DNA from: Bdellovibrio reynosensis
GTDB lineage: Bacteria; Bdellovibrionota; Bdellovibrionia; Bdellovibrionales; Bdellovibrionaceae
Length of the DNA: 64,000 bases
Direction of reading: 5' to 3'
Assembly (NCBI RefSeq): GCF_022814725.1
Contig: NZ_CP093442.1
Location: 1-64,000, forward strand
Each line of letters begins with the position of its first letter. Position 1 is the stretch's first letter. Positions 52,261-60,457 of the stretch are shown in pieces. The position numbers and the translations under genes are program-made. The notes beneath the pieces were generated by a model. The model ran no database searches, was not told where the DNA came from, and saw only the letters and a program-made list of their open reading frames with translations.

Positions 52261-54235
52261 TTATCTGTTCTTTCTTAGCTTGATATTTTGGGGAGTGCTA
52301 GCGTCAGCCGCCGGCACGACCGTGCAAGCAACCGTGGACCGCAATGAAATTGGCGCTGGTGATACGTTCACTTTAACAGTCGCTGTAGTTTCATCAGAAG
52401 AAGATGTGGATATTCAAGATCCGCGAGTTCCTGATCTTGACGGTTTTGATTTATTAAACAATTGGACTTCAACCGCGGTCGCGCAAAAGTTAGTGAATAC
52501 GGGTTCAGGAATGCAGTTTGAAACTCAAAGACGTAAAGAGTTTCATTATATGCTTGGACCAAAAAGAACTGGTAACTTAAGTCTATCCGCTTTTGAAGTG
52601 GTCGTAAATGGCAAGGTCTTTAGAACTCAGCCCGTCGTTATTAAAGTAGCTAAAGACGGGGCAGCACCGAAACCTCGTCCTCGTCCAAATCAAATGCCGG
52701 GAATGCCGGGCTTTGAAGATCCGTTTGAAGCCATGGACCGCGCCGAAGAAGAAATGTTTAACCAGCTTCTTCGTCAGCGTCAGCGTTTGATGCAACAACA
52801 AATGCCCGGCGCCCCTGATGAAGACTATCCCTCAGGTGTAAACACTGGATTGCCAGAAGCCGCTTTTAGAAGTCTTCCGACAAATCCTAACGAAGCGTTC
52901 TTTATATCTGTGGAAGTAGATAAAACCGAAGTCTACGAAGGCGAACAGGTCACTGTGAACTGGTACATCTATACCCGTGGCCAGATGGAAACATTAGATC
53001 GCTTAAAATTCCCAAGTCTTAGAGGCTTTTGGAAAGAGATCATCGAAGAAGTTCCATCCATTCAATTTAGCGAAGAAGTCGTAAACGGTGTTCCTTGGAA
53101 AAAGGCCCTGCTTGCATCCCACGCTTTGTTCCCAATCAAGGCGGGTACTGCGAACATTGATGAATATAAAATCAAATCCCGCGTTAGGACTCCGGCTCAA
53201 GGTTTTGGTGGATTCTTTGGTAAACCCTATGAATACACAAAAAGTTCAGCGCGCGTTCCTATTAAAGTAAAACCTTTGCCAGTGGAAGGCAGACCTTCTG
53301 ACTTCACTGGCGCTGTAGGGCAGTTTGAAGTGAATGCTACGGTCGAAGGGACAAGTGTTCCTGTGAACCAACCGTTAAGTTTAAGAGTGCGCTTTGAAGG
53401 AGCTGGTAACGCTAAACTTATCGACTTGCCAGCGATCAATTGGCCAACTGGGTTAGAGCAATACGACACAAAATCTGAATCCAAATTTTTTAAAAACGGT
53501 CGCAGCTTTAAAGAGTTTGAAGTTTTAGTGATCCCGCGCCAAGAAGGGGATCTGACAATTCCTGCGATCAGTGTAAGCATGTTTGATCCGCAAACAAAAA
53601 AATACACAACCCGATCGACTCAGCCGATCCAACTAAAGATCGTGAACAATCCGAATGCTCCCGTGGGCTCTTCATCCCGCATGGGTGATCCAGCCAAACC
53701 AGCAGTGAAACCAAAGATCGTTGAAAACCGTTTGCCAGATCCATTGGTGACTTGGCAGCCAGCAGTTGAAGCAACGGTGCTTTATCGCCCGTGGCTGTGG
53801 TTCTTAGTTTATGGCGGAATTTCATTAGTGTTACTAGCGAAAGCGCAAAGAGCTTTTGGTTGGGGACGCCGTCGCAGATCGCTGAAGGAAATGGTAGCAA
53901 AACGATATAAACAAGTTGATTCGGCTTTAAATAAAGGTGACTTCAGAAAAGTCGGGGTTGAAATGACAAACATCTTTTACACCGTTCTAGGTAACGTTGC
54001 CGGTGAAGGGGGTGCTGCTCAAGAGCTTGAAACCCTGCTAGGTAAAATGCCACCAAGCTTAAGACGTGATCATGGTGAAGAAATTAAAAAGAACTTTGAA
54101 GTTTTCCAAACCTTAAGCTTCGCACCAGAAGAAATGCTTGGAACTTTAAAGGACACGTCCGTCATGAAAGGTCACGTAGACCGCGCTAAAAAAGTTCTTA
54201 ATGCAGTCATCGCAGGTGTAGAAACGAAAGCTTAA
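52244..54235 (+). CDS. batD: BatD-type exported protein
   Basis: 663 residues, GTG start within batC (17-nt overlap). Signal peptide ending ASAAG, then BatD Ig-like beta modules (TTVQATVDRNEIGAGDTFTLTV; PFYISV-like AFFISVEVDKTEVYEGEQVTVNWYIYTR), a TM near residues 510-528 and a cytoplasmic helical tail (540-663). A Met/Arg/Gln-rich stretch occurs at about 160-205. It is the last gene of the Bat operon. Confidence 0.9.
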   Translation: MTKIGNYLFFLSLIFWGVLASAAGTTVQATVDRNEIGAGDTFTLTVAVVSSEEDVDIQDPRVPDLDGFDLLNNWTSTAVAQKLVNTGSGMQFETQRRKEFHYMLGPKRTGNLSLSAFEVVVNGKVFRTQPVVIKVAKDGAAPKPRPRPNQMPGMPGFEDPFEAMDRAEEEMFNQLLRQRQRLMQQQMPGAPDEDYPSGVNTGLPEAAFRSLPTNPNEAFFISVEVDKTEVYEGEQVTVNWYIYTRGQMETLDRLKFPSLRGFWKEIIEEVPSIQFSEEVVNGVPWKKALLASHALFPIKAGTANIDEYKIKSRVRTPAQGFGGFFGKPYEYTKSSARVPIKVKPLPVEGRPSDFTGAVGQFEVNATVEGTSVPVNQPLSLRVRFEGAGNAKLIDLPAINWPTGLEQYDTKSESKFFKNGRSFKEFEVLVIPRQEGDLTIPAISVSMFDPQTKKYTTRSTQPIQLKIVNNPNAPVGSSSRMGDPAKPAVKPKIVENRLPDPLVTWQPAVEATVLYRPWLWFLVYGGISLVLLAKAQRAFGWGRRRRSLKEMVAKRYKQVDSALNKGDFRKVGVEMTNIFYTVLGNVAGEGGAAQELETLLGKMPPSLRRDHGEEIKKNFEVFQTLSFAPEEMLGTLKDTSVMKGHVDRAKKVLNAVIAGVETKA

Positions 54236-54245
54236 AGCGTCTGCC

Positions 54246-55628
54246 TTAAAAATCTGCGCGCAGACGCAAATAAACGTTATTCAATTCGCGGTCCGTGTTT
54301 CTAATCGGACCGCCTGTAATGCGATAACTAGTTTGAACTTTGTTACGATATCCAAGTCTAAGAATAAGAAAATCAGTCAGCTTGTGAGTGAGATACACAT
54401 GCTTTCCCCAACCAGGATTGCGGTAATAGTCATAAAGGTCTTCATCGGTAAAGGCGAAGCTGATGACTTGTCTTGAAATTTCTAAGTACTCAGCTCCCAC
54501 CGCCCAACGTTTCCATCGGTAACGACCGTCAAACATAAGACTGTAGCCATGGGCGTGGGTTTCATCTGTCGTTGATCCAGCGCCAATACCAGGCGCTGCT
54601 AAACCGTAACTCTCAGTAATCGATTGAGTGAAGCTAGCAGCAAGGTCAAAGCGTGAACGAAGAATACCTTGAGCTTCCATATACAAGGTGTTGTTCATCG
54701 CTGAATATTCTAAGTTCGAAGTTCCTTGCCCAGAAAAAAAGCGATAATCCCGCAGCAACGTTCCTTGTAAAACGACGTTAGTCCGTTCGCTATAATCATT
54801 TTGAGTTGAAAGATAATCCATCTGCAAAGCACCGATATTGATTAGCGGTGCCATATCGCTGCCTGCAGCAGCGTTACCAGTCGTGATATCTCCTTTGGGT
54901 GGATCGATATACCACTCATTTCCCGTATTACCTAGATTTACAATTGAAAGAGGAGTAAATAGCCCACGGAACAAAAGCTGTTCATGTGGCGTATGGAGGT
55001 ATCTGTAAGTTCCAGCAATCCCATCCAATGCTAAGTTAAAATTTAAAATCGGATAAGTCCCTTGCGTCGGTTGCATATCCCAAAGGTGACTGGGCGGTCC
55101 TTCCACCGTCGGAAGGCGTCCAATTGAAAAAGTCCATTGGGGAACAGGAGTGTAATCAAGATAGGCTTTTTCTAAAAACACGTGGGGGCCTTGATGTCTA
55201 AAGGCCATTTCCATATCGTTAAACTGGCGCGCTATGTTTCGTCCTTCTGAAAAAGCACGGTTAAAAAATTTAGTCGTAGTGAATCGAGAATAAATTTTAA
55301 CTTTCGGATCTAAATCCACATTGGCATCTAAAGAAAAACGCAGGCGCAGATAATTGACACGGCGAAGATCCCGGGGTGTGGGGTAAGTTTCTTTAGTGGC
55401 AATTTCGTCGTAAGAAGATGTCAGCTGTCCATGGATTGAAACAATCTCAAGCTCTTGTTCCGCCTTTACATCGGCGAGTTCTTGTTCCATGAGTCGCATT
55501 CTTTGCAGAATTTCATCGATTTGTTTTTGTTGGTTATCTTCGCTGGAAAGCACCGTCGCATAAGGGGATTGTTGCGCGAAGGCCTGAGAGGCTAAAAGCA
55601 ATGAAAAGAGGAAAGACGCTATTTTCAT
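54246..55628 (-). CDS. Outer-membrane barrel protein, paralogue 1 (DUF3373-like)
   Basis: 460 residues from MKIASFLFSLLLASQAFAQ. After the signal peptide, a short coiled coil (QIDEILQRMRLMEQEL), then TSSYDEIATKETYP, a barrel with LRLRFSLDANVDLDPKVKIYSR and SIGRLPTVEGPPSHLWD, ending LRADF; a C-terminal Phe is the usual BAM signal. The two other paralogues upstream share TSSYDDI, KLPTVEG and the same end. DUF3373-type porin-like proteins match this layout, though the specific transport role is unknown. A small Cys-rich gene overlaps its start by 4 nt. Confidence 0.8.
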   Translation of the reverse strand: MKIASFLFSLLLASQAFAQQSPYATVLSSEDNQQKQIDEILQRMRLMEQELADVKAEQELEIVSIHGQLTSSYDEIATKETYPTPRDLRRVNYLRLRFSLDANVDLDPKVKIYSRFTTTKFFNRAFSEGRNIARQFNDMEMAFRHQGPHVFLEKAYLDYTPVPQWTFSIGRLPTVEGPPSHLWDMQPTQGTYPILNFNLALDGIAGTYRYLHTPHEQLLFRGLFTPLSIVNLGNTGNEWYIDPPKGDITTGNAAAGSDMAPLINIGALQMDYLSTQNDYSERTNVVLQGTLLRDYRFFSGQGTSNLEYSAMNNTLYMEAQGILRSRFDLAASFTQSITESYGLAAPGIGAGSTTDETHAHGYSLMFDGRYRWKRWAVGAEYLEISRQVISFAFTDEDLYDYYRNPGWGKHVYLTHKLTDFLILRLGYRNKVQTSYRITGGPIRNTDRELNNVYLRLRADF

Positions 55629-55870
55629 CGTCCAATAACCATCCCAGGGGACGTTTTTAAGCACTTCACAGTGCAGCCTTCTCTGATATCCACTTCAGAA
55701 TCAGGAATGCACGATAAATAAAGCTGACGAATGTGACGAAGGGCTTCTTCGTCAGTCACGCTCATATTGCATTCAGCCATCAGCACTTCCTTCACGGTTT
55801 CAATTTTTCCCGGGTTGGCGAAGCTGAGTGGAAAAAATAATATTGAGAGAACAAAAATCATTGTTTTCAT
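55625..55870 (-). CDS. Secreted four-cysteine protein, paralogue A
   Basis: 81 residues with signal peptide (ends SFANP). Mature part has four Cys: C-NMSVT, LSCIPDS, EGCTVKC. A paralogue at 58614 repeats them (YLTCIPDSN, DCSLPC). The stop overlaps the start of paralogue 1 barrel by 4 nt. Perhaps a disulphide-bonded periplasmic partner of the barrel proteins. Confidence 0.7.
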   Translation of the reverse strand: MKTMIFVLSILFFPLSFANPGKIETVKEVLMAECNMSVTDEEALRHIRQLYLSCIPDSEVDIREGCTVKCLKTSPGMVIGR

Positions 55871-55877
55871 ATCACCC

Positions 55878-57218
55878 CTAAAAATCCGTTCTTAAGCGAA
55901 TATAATAGTTTCGAATATCTCGATCCGTGCTGTAGATGGGCCCAGGCCCCACATAATAGTTGTTCTGGGTCTTGTCGCGGTAACCAATACGCAAAGTTAA
56001 AAAGTCGTTGAGCCTTTTCGTAAAATAAATGTGATACCCAAAGCCAGGGTTGCGATAAAAGCGAATCAGGTCTTCATCAGCAGTAGAAAAACTAAACGCC
56101 TGTCGTGAGTTCTGAATGTATTCCGCACCTAAAATCCACTTATTAAACTTATACCTGCCGCTAATTAATAAACTCTGCCCATACATGTGGGCTTCACGCG
56201 TGGTGCCGCCGGCTCCAAGGCCTGGAGCAAAAAAACCATAGGCATCAATAATGGTATAGGAATACATCGCTGTGATATCAAAGCGTGATAGCAGAAAGTC
56301 CATAAACTCAACATACAGAGTATGAATCTCGCCACTGTAACTTAAGCTCGATGTGCCCATCCCAGAAGGCAAAGGTAAATCCCGCAACTTTGTCGCTTGA
56401 TAAATAAGGCTGTTGCTTTTTCCTAAAGGGCTGTCTTGGGCTGAATAATCTAGTTGCAGCGTAAAAGCATTACTCATCGGCGTCACGTCTCGCCCAACTG
56501 GGGTGGTTCCGTTCGTATCTTCTTTGGGTGGATTGATATAGGAATTAGATCCATCACCAAGGTTGACGAAAGTGATTGGAGTATAAAGAGCGCGCAAAGC
56601 TAATATGTGGCCTTCAGGTAAATCTTCACTTATCTTATAAGTCGCTGCGATGCCATCCAGAGGAATGTTGAAATTCATATACGGATAAGTTCCCTGGCGC
56701 GGTTGATTGTCCCAGAGATGGGACGGGAAGCCTTCGACAGTGGGAAGTTTTCCTATGGATAACACCAAGTCCGGAGTAGCTGAGTAATCTAAATAACCTT
56801 TTTCAAGAATAACTGAAGGGCCATTGTATTTGTGAGCGGCATCAAGATCGGTGGGTCTTGTTACCAAACCTTGCGCCGTCACGCGATTGTAAAACTTGGT
56901 CGTGGTCATCCGCGTGTAAACTTTTAAGCGCGGATCTAAATCCATGTACATGTCAAAAGAATAGCGCAAGCGAAGATATTGCAAGCCCGTTGCATCGATC
57001 GTATCAGGATAGGTTTCTTTGACATTGATGTCGTCATAGGATGACGTCATCTGTCCACCAAAAGTGATAAAATCTAATTCCTGTTCGGCCTGCAAAGCGT
57101 TCAGTTTTTCCTCTAAAATTCGCGCGCGTTCGATCAATGCCGGATCATCGTCTGACTGTTGAGCCAAAGCGGAACTAGAAAAGATCGCTAGAAAAAGGAA
57201 TAGTACAAAACGTTTCAT
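55878..57218 (-). CDS. Outer-membrane barrel protein, paralogue 2 (DUF3373-like)
   Basis: 446 residues. Signal peptide ends ALAQQ, then the coiled coil RARILEEKLNALQAEQEL, TSSYDDINVKETYPD, LRYSFDMYMDLDPRLKVYTRMTTTKF, SIGKLPTVEGFPSHLWD and an LRTDF end. Close to paralogue 3 in every landmark. It lies 5 nt after paralogue 3 and 7 nt before the small Cys-rich gene. Confidence 0.8.
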   Translation of the reverse strand: MKRFVLFLFLAIFSSSALAQQSDDDPALIERARILEEKLNALQAEQELDFITFGGQMTSSYDDINVKETYPDTIDATGLQYLRLRYSFDMYMDLDPRLKVYTRMTTTKFYNRVTAQGLVTRPTDLDAAHKYNGPSVILEKGYLDYSATPDLVLSIGKLPTVEGFPSHLWDNQPRQGTYPYMNFNIPLDGIAATYKISEDLPEGHILALRALYTPITFVNLGDGSNSYINPPKEDTNGTTPVGRDVTPMSNAFTLQLDYSAQDSPLGKSNSLIYQATKLRDLPLPSGMGTSSLSYSGEIHTLYVEFMDFLLSRFDITAMYSYTIIDAYGFFAPGLGAGGTTREAHMYGQSLLISGRYKFNKWILGAEYIQNSRQAFSFSTADEDLIRFYRNPGFGYHIYFTKRLNDFLTLRIGYRDKTQNNYYVGPGPIYSTDRDIRNYYIRLRTDF

Positions 57219-57223
57219 TGACC

Positions 57224-58561
57224 TTAAAAATCCGTTCTTAAACGTACATAAAAGTTTCTGATGTCTCTGTCCGTTGTGACCACATCGCCGGCCGTTAGAT
57301 TAAAATTAGTTTGAGTTTTATGGCGATACCCTAAGCGCAGGGTGACTAGATCGGTAAGCTTTCGAGTTAGATAAAGGTGCTGGCCCCACCCTGGAGTTCG
57401 ATAAAATCTCACAAGATCTTCATCAGCAGTGGAAAAACTAAACACGTTACGGGAAACTTCTAAATACTCCGCGCCGATAGCCCATTTCTTTAAATCATAG
57501 CGGACATCCATCACTAAGCTATGTCCATAGGCGTGGGCTTCAGATGTATTTCCACCGATGCCTACTCCAGGGGCGGCAAAACCAAAGGCATCAATTCCTG
57601 TATAGGTAAAGGAAGTTACGAAGGTTAAAGGTAGATCGAACAATTTGCTTAAACGTAAATACAGAGTATCGGCTTGGGCTGTGTAACGAAGGTTGGAGGT
57701 TCCAGCCCCCGTCATCGCAGGAGCATCCGGTAGGCGAGTGGACTGAACCGCAAGGGAATTCAGTGTTTCTGAAAAACGTGTCGGGAAATTATATTCCACT
57801 TGAACAGCAAATAAATTAAAAATGTTTTTAATGTCTGCACCCATAGGAGTGATGCCGCTAAAATCTTCCTTCGGAAATTTTAAGTAAGCGTCATTAGGTC
57901 CGCCTAAATTTACGACTGTAAAGGGTGTGTATAAAAGTCTTAGAAATGCAGCGTAGCCAGCAGGCATACTAAACTTATATGTGCCGGCAACTCCGTCTAA
58001 AGGAACGTTGAAGTTCATCATGGGATATGTTCCCTGACGCGGCTGACTGTCCCAAATATGACTAGGTCCACCTTCAACCGTCGGTAGTTTTCCAACCGAG
58101 ACGGTGAATTTTTCATTCACCAAATAATCCAAGTAGGCCTTTTCAAGAAAAACATTGGGCGGACCATATCTGTAGGCCGCATCAAAATCATTCGGTCTTG
58201 TCTCAAGACCTTGGGCATTGGTGCGATTGAAAAATTTTGTGGTGGTCATCCGCGTGTAAATTTTTAGTTTCGGATCTAGATCAGCAAGCATATCCAGCGA
58301 AAAACGCAGACGCAGATAATTTAAACCGGTGTTATCTTTGGGATCTGGGTATTCTTCCTTTACAGCGATGTCGTCATAGGACGAAGTCATCTGTCCGCTG
58401 AATTTAAAAATATTCAAAGACTGTTGAGCTTCTGCTTCAAGAACCCTTTGTTCTAAAATTTTTATTCGCTGTTCAAGAGTTGGTTGCTGCTCCTGAGCTT
58501 TTGCCAGCAAGGGAATCAACGCGATCAGTGTTAAGATTAAACGTGCCGAATTTCTCATCAC
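57224..58561 (-). CDS. Outer-membrane barrel protein, paralogue 3 (DUF3373-like)
   Basis: 445 residues, signal peptide ending LLAKAQ. Coiled coil LEQRIKILEQRVLEAEA, then TSSYDDIAVKEEYPD, LRLRFSLDMLADLDPKLKIYTRMTTTKF, SVGKLPTVEGGPSHIWD, and an LRTDF end. Two ATGs adjoin (MMRN); the first is used. It follows the small Cys-rich paralogue B by 52 nt in the same direction. Confidence 0.8.
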   Translation of the reverse strand: MMRNSARLILTLIALIPLLAKAQEQQPTLEQRIKILEQRVLEAEAQQSLNIFKFSGQMTSSYDDIAVKEEYPDPKDNTGLNYLRLRFSLDMLADLDPKLKIYTRMTTTKFFNRTNAQGLETRPNDFDAAYRYGPPNVFLEKAYLDYLVNEKFTVSVGKLPTVEGGPSHIWDSQPRQGTYPMMNFNVPLDGVAGTYKFSMPAGYAAFLRLLYTPFTVVNLGGPNDAYLKFPKEDFSGITPMGADIKNIFNLFAVQVEYNFPTRFSETLNSLAVQSTRLPDAPAMTGAGTSNLRYTAQADTLYLRLSKLFDLPLTFVTSFTYTGIDAFGFAAPGVGIGGNTSEAHAYGHSLVMDVRYDLKKWAIGAEYLEVSRNVFSFSTADEDLVRFYRTPGWGQHLYLTRKLTDLVTLRLGYRHKTQTNFNLTAGDVVTTDRDIRNFYVRLRTDF

Positions 58562-58613
58562 TCCACTATAGTTCTGAGAGTCTAGGCGGCGGAATTAAAT
58601 ACCCGCAGATGTG

Positions 58614-58868
58614 TCAAGGACCAACAACAGTTTCCACAGTGGCTTTTCTGCAGGGCAGTGAGCAGTCTTTCAATACCGAAACATTCGAATCGGGTATGCA
58701 AGTTAGATAAATCATTTTTACGAATTGCAGGGCTTGTTTTTCCGAGATGGATTTTTGGCACTGGCGATTGACTAAACTTTTTAAAATATCGGCTTTGCGA
58801 TCTAGACCGAAGCTCACCGTCGGAATGAACAAAATGAAGAGTAAAAATAATGATGCCTGGTTTTTCAT
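58614..58868 (-). CDS. Secreted four-cysteine protein, paralogue B
   Basis: 84 residues, signal peptide (ends VSFGLD). Four Cys at RQCQKS, YLTCIPDS, KDCSLPC match paralogue A in spacing. It is the first gene of the operon that carries three barrel proteins. A GGAG ribosome site stands before the ATG. Not recognised as a known family. Confidence 0.7.
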   Translation of the reverse strand: MKNQASLFLLFILFIPTVSFGLDRKADILKSLVNRQCQKSISEKQALQFVKMIYLTCIPDSNVSVLKDCSLPCRKATVETVVGP

Positions 58869-59122
58869 AATGGACTCCTTGAAACTTTCCTTCGCAACAT
58901 TAACTACTGTTTACCTTCATGTTACGAACAATGGGATACTTATGAAAAATCAAAAGATCTTTGCACCAAACTTGCTCCTGCGAAATGGACTCACGGTTTT
59001 ATTTAAGAAATGGGATGTTAGTGCACAAAGCTAACGTCTTCTTTAGAGAACTAAAGTCGTAAGGGAGCTAATAACAAATCAAAAGAAGAGGTAAAATAAT
59101 AACCGAAATCGGGGAGGCTTGT

Positions 59123-59629
59123 ATGAAAGATTTCTCAAGCTATCACAAACCAGAATTAAGTGAATTGAAGCGTAAACTAAATGCTCTTCAATATGAATGC
59201 ACGCAGATGGAAGGGACGGAACATCCTTTTCGTAATAAATATTGGGACAATAAGAAACCGGGTTTGTATGTAGATGTGGTTTCAGGCGAGCCCCTTTTTT
59301 CCTCTTTAGATAAATATGATTCAGGAACAGGTTGGCCCAGTTTCACAAAACCTTTGGATGAAAAAAACATCGTGATGAAGCCAGACATTCATCTTTCCCA
59401 TCCGCGAGTGGAAGTCCGCAGTAAATTCGGTGATAGCCACTTAGGACACGTGTTTGATGATGGCCCTGCACCTACAGGAAAAAGATATTGCATGAATTCA
59501 GCTTCACTGAAATTCATTCCGGTAAAAGATTTAGCCAAAGAAGGTTACGAAGAATATTTGCCGCTGTTTGAACAATCGGAACAAAAATCCACCAGTGGTG
59601 AATCCGAAGCGGGCGCCCCAGGATATTAA
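59123..59629 (+). CDS. msrB: Peptide methionine (R)-S-oxide reductase
   Basis: 168 residues. MsrB landmarks: [29 protein letters not shown], and the catalytic Cys in [13 protein letters not shown]. It reduces the R epimer of methionine sulphoxide. The four Cys of the usual zinc site (CxxC pairs) are missing ([11 protein letters not shown] where CxxC is expected), so it belongs to the zinc-free kind. No signal peptide; cytoplasmic. GGGAGG precedes the ATG. Confidence 0.92.
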   Translation: MKDFSSYHKPELSELKRKLNALQYECTQMEGTEHPFRNKYWDNKKPGLYVDVVSGEPLFSSLDKYDSGTGWPSFTKPLDEKNIVMKPDIHLSHPRVEVRSKFGDSHLGHVFDDGPAPTGKRYCMNSASLKFIPVKDLAKEGYEEYLPLFEQSEQKSTSGESEAGAPGY

Positions 59630-59648
59630 AAGTGCCTGCTTCTTTTTT
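59606..59648 (+). terminator. Terminator of msrB, with one arm in the coding end
   Basis: GAAGCGGGC (59606-59614, inside the last codons) pairs with GCCTGCTTC (59634-59642), then TTTTTT. The right arm and T-run are identical to the spoVG terminator. Confidence 0.65.
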
Positions 59649-59652
59649 GGGT

Positions 59653-60372
59653 CTACAGAGCGTCAGAATCTAGAAAGTAGTTCACTAACTTGCGAACTTC
59701 CACAGTCGCTGGTCCGATGAAGTGTTCAGAAAACGAAGAAGAGATTTCAGTTTCTTTGGTATTCACTTCAAACTTTTGCGCTTTCCAAGCCACTTGCACA
59801 AACCCCGCAGCAGGGTAGACGTTGCCACTAGTACCGATGCTTATAAAATAATCTGCCTTATCTAAGGCATCATAGATCTCTTCCATATGATAAGGCATTT
59901 CCCCAAACCACACGATGTCGGGTCTAACTCCGCCTTTTCTGCCGCAATGAGGGCAAGTCTCATCTACAGCTAGATCTTCAAGCCATTCAAACTTTTCAGA
60001 ACAAAACTGGCAGTAAACTTTGTCTAGCCTTCCGTGCATGTGGAGCAAGTTTTTCGACCCAGCACGACGGTGTAGATTATCTACGTTTTGGGTCACTAAC
60101 AGAAAATTTCCCTCCCAAGCAGCTTCTAATTCTGCCAAAGCGAAATGAGCGGCATTTGGCTGAACATCATTGGATTTTAGTTGGGCCCGGCGCAGATTAT
60201 AAAAGCGCTGAACCAGGGCAGGGTTCCGTGCAAAAGCCTCGGGCGTTGCGACATCCTCAATGCGATGCTCCTCCCATAAACCATTTTGGTCCCGGAAGGT
60301 GCGAATGCCGCTCTCAGCAGAGATTCCAGCACCTGTGAGGATCACTATATTTTTGAAAAGCCGAAGGTCCAT
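59653..60372 (-). CDS. cobB: Sirtuin NAD-dependent protein deacylase (class III-like)
   Basis: 239 residues from MDLRLFKNIV (GAGG before the ATG). NAD-binding GAGISAESGIRTFRD, TQNVDNLHRRAG with catalytic HMHGRL, zinc Cys in YCQFC and CPHCG, then GTSGNVYPAA. RFYNLRR carries the Tyr-x-x-Arg pair that marks sirtuins active on succinyl- and malonyl-lysine (SIRT5/CobB). The gene is divergent from aconitase and could set acylation of metabolic enzymes, which is inference. Confidence 0.9.
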   Translation of the reverse strand: MDLRLFKNIVILTGAGISAESGIRTFRDQNGLWEEHRIEDVATPEAFARNPALVQRFYNLRRAQLKSNDVQPNAAHFALAELEAAWEGNFLLVTQNVDNLHRRAGSKNLLHMHGRLDKVYCQFCSEKFEWLEDLAVDETCPHCGRKGGVRPDIVWFGEMPYHMEEIYDALDKADYFISIGTSGNVYPAAGFVQVAWKAQKFEVNTKETEISSSFSEHFIGPATVEVRKLVNYFLDSDAL

Positions 60373-60457
60373 TATGCCTCGCACAAACACTGTCAAACAT
60401 TGAGCTTTCAACTGATTTTCATTAGGATGAGGCGTTCATCAAAGAAAGGCAATTACA

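Noticed and set aside
58942-59034. Short frame starting MKNQKIFAPN
   Set aside because: 30 residues, no clear ribosome site, no conserved feature; probably part of a 5' untranslated stretch.
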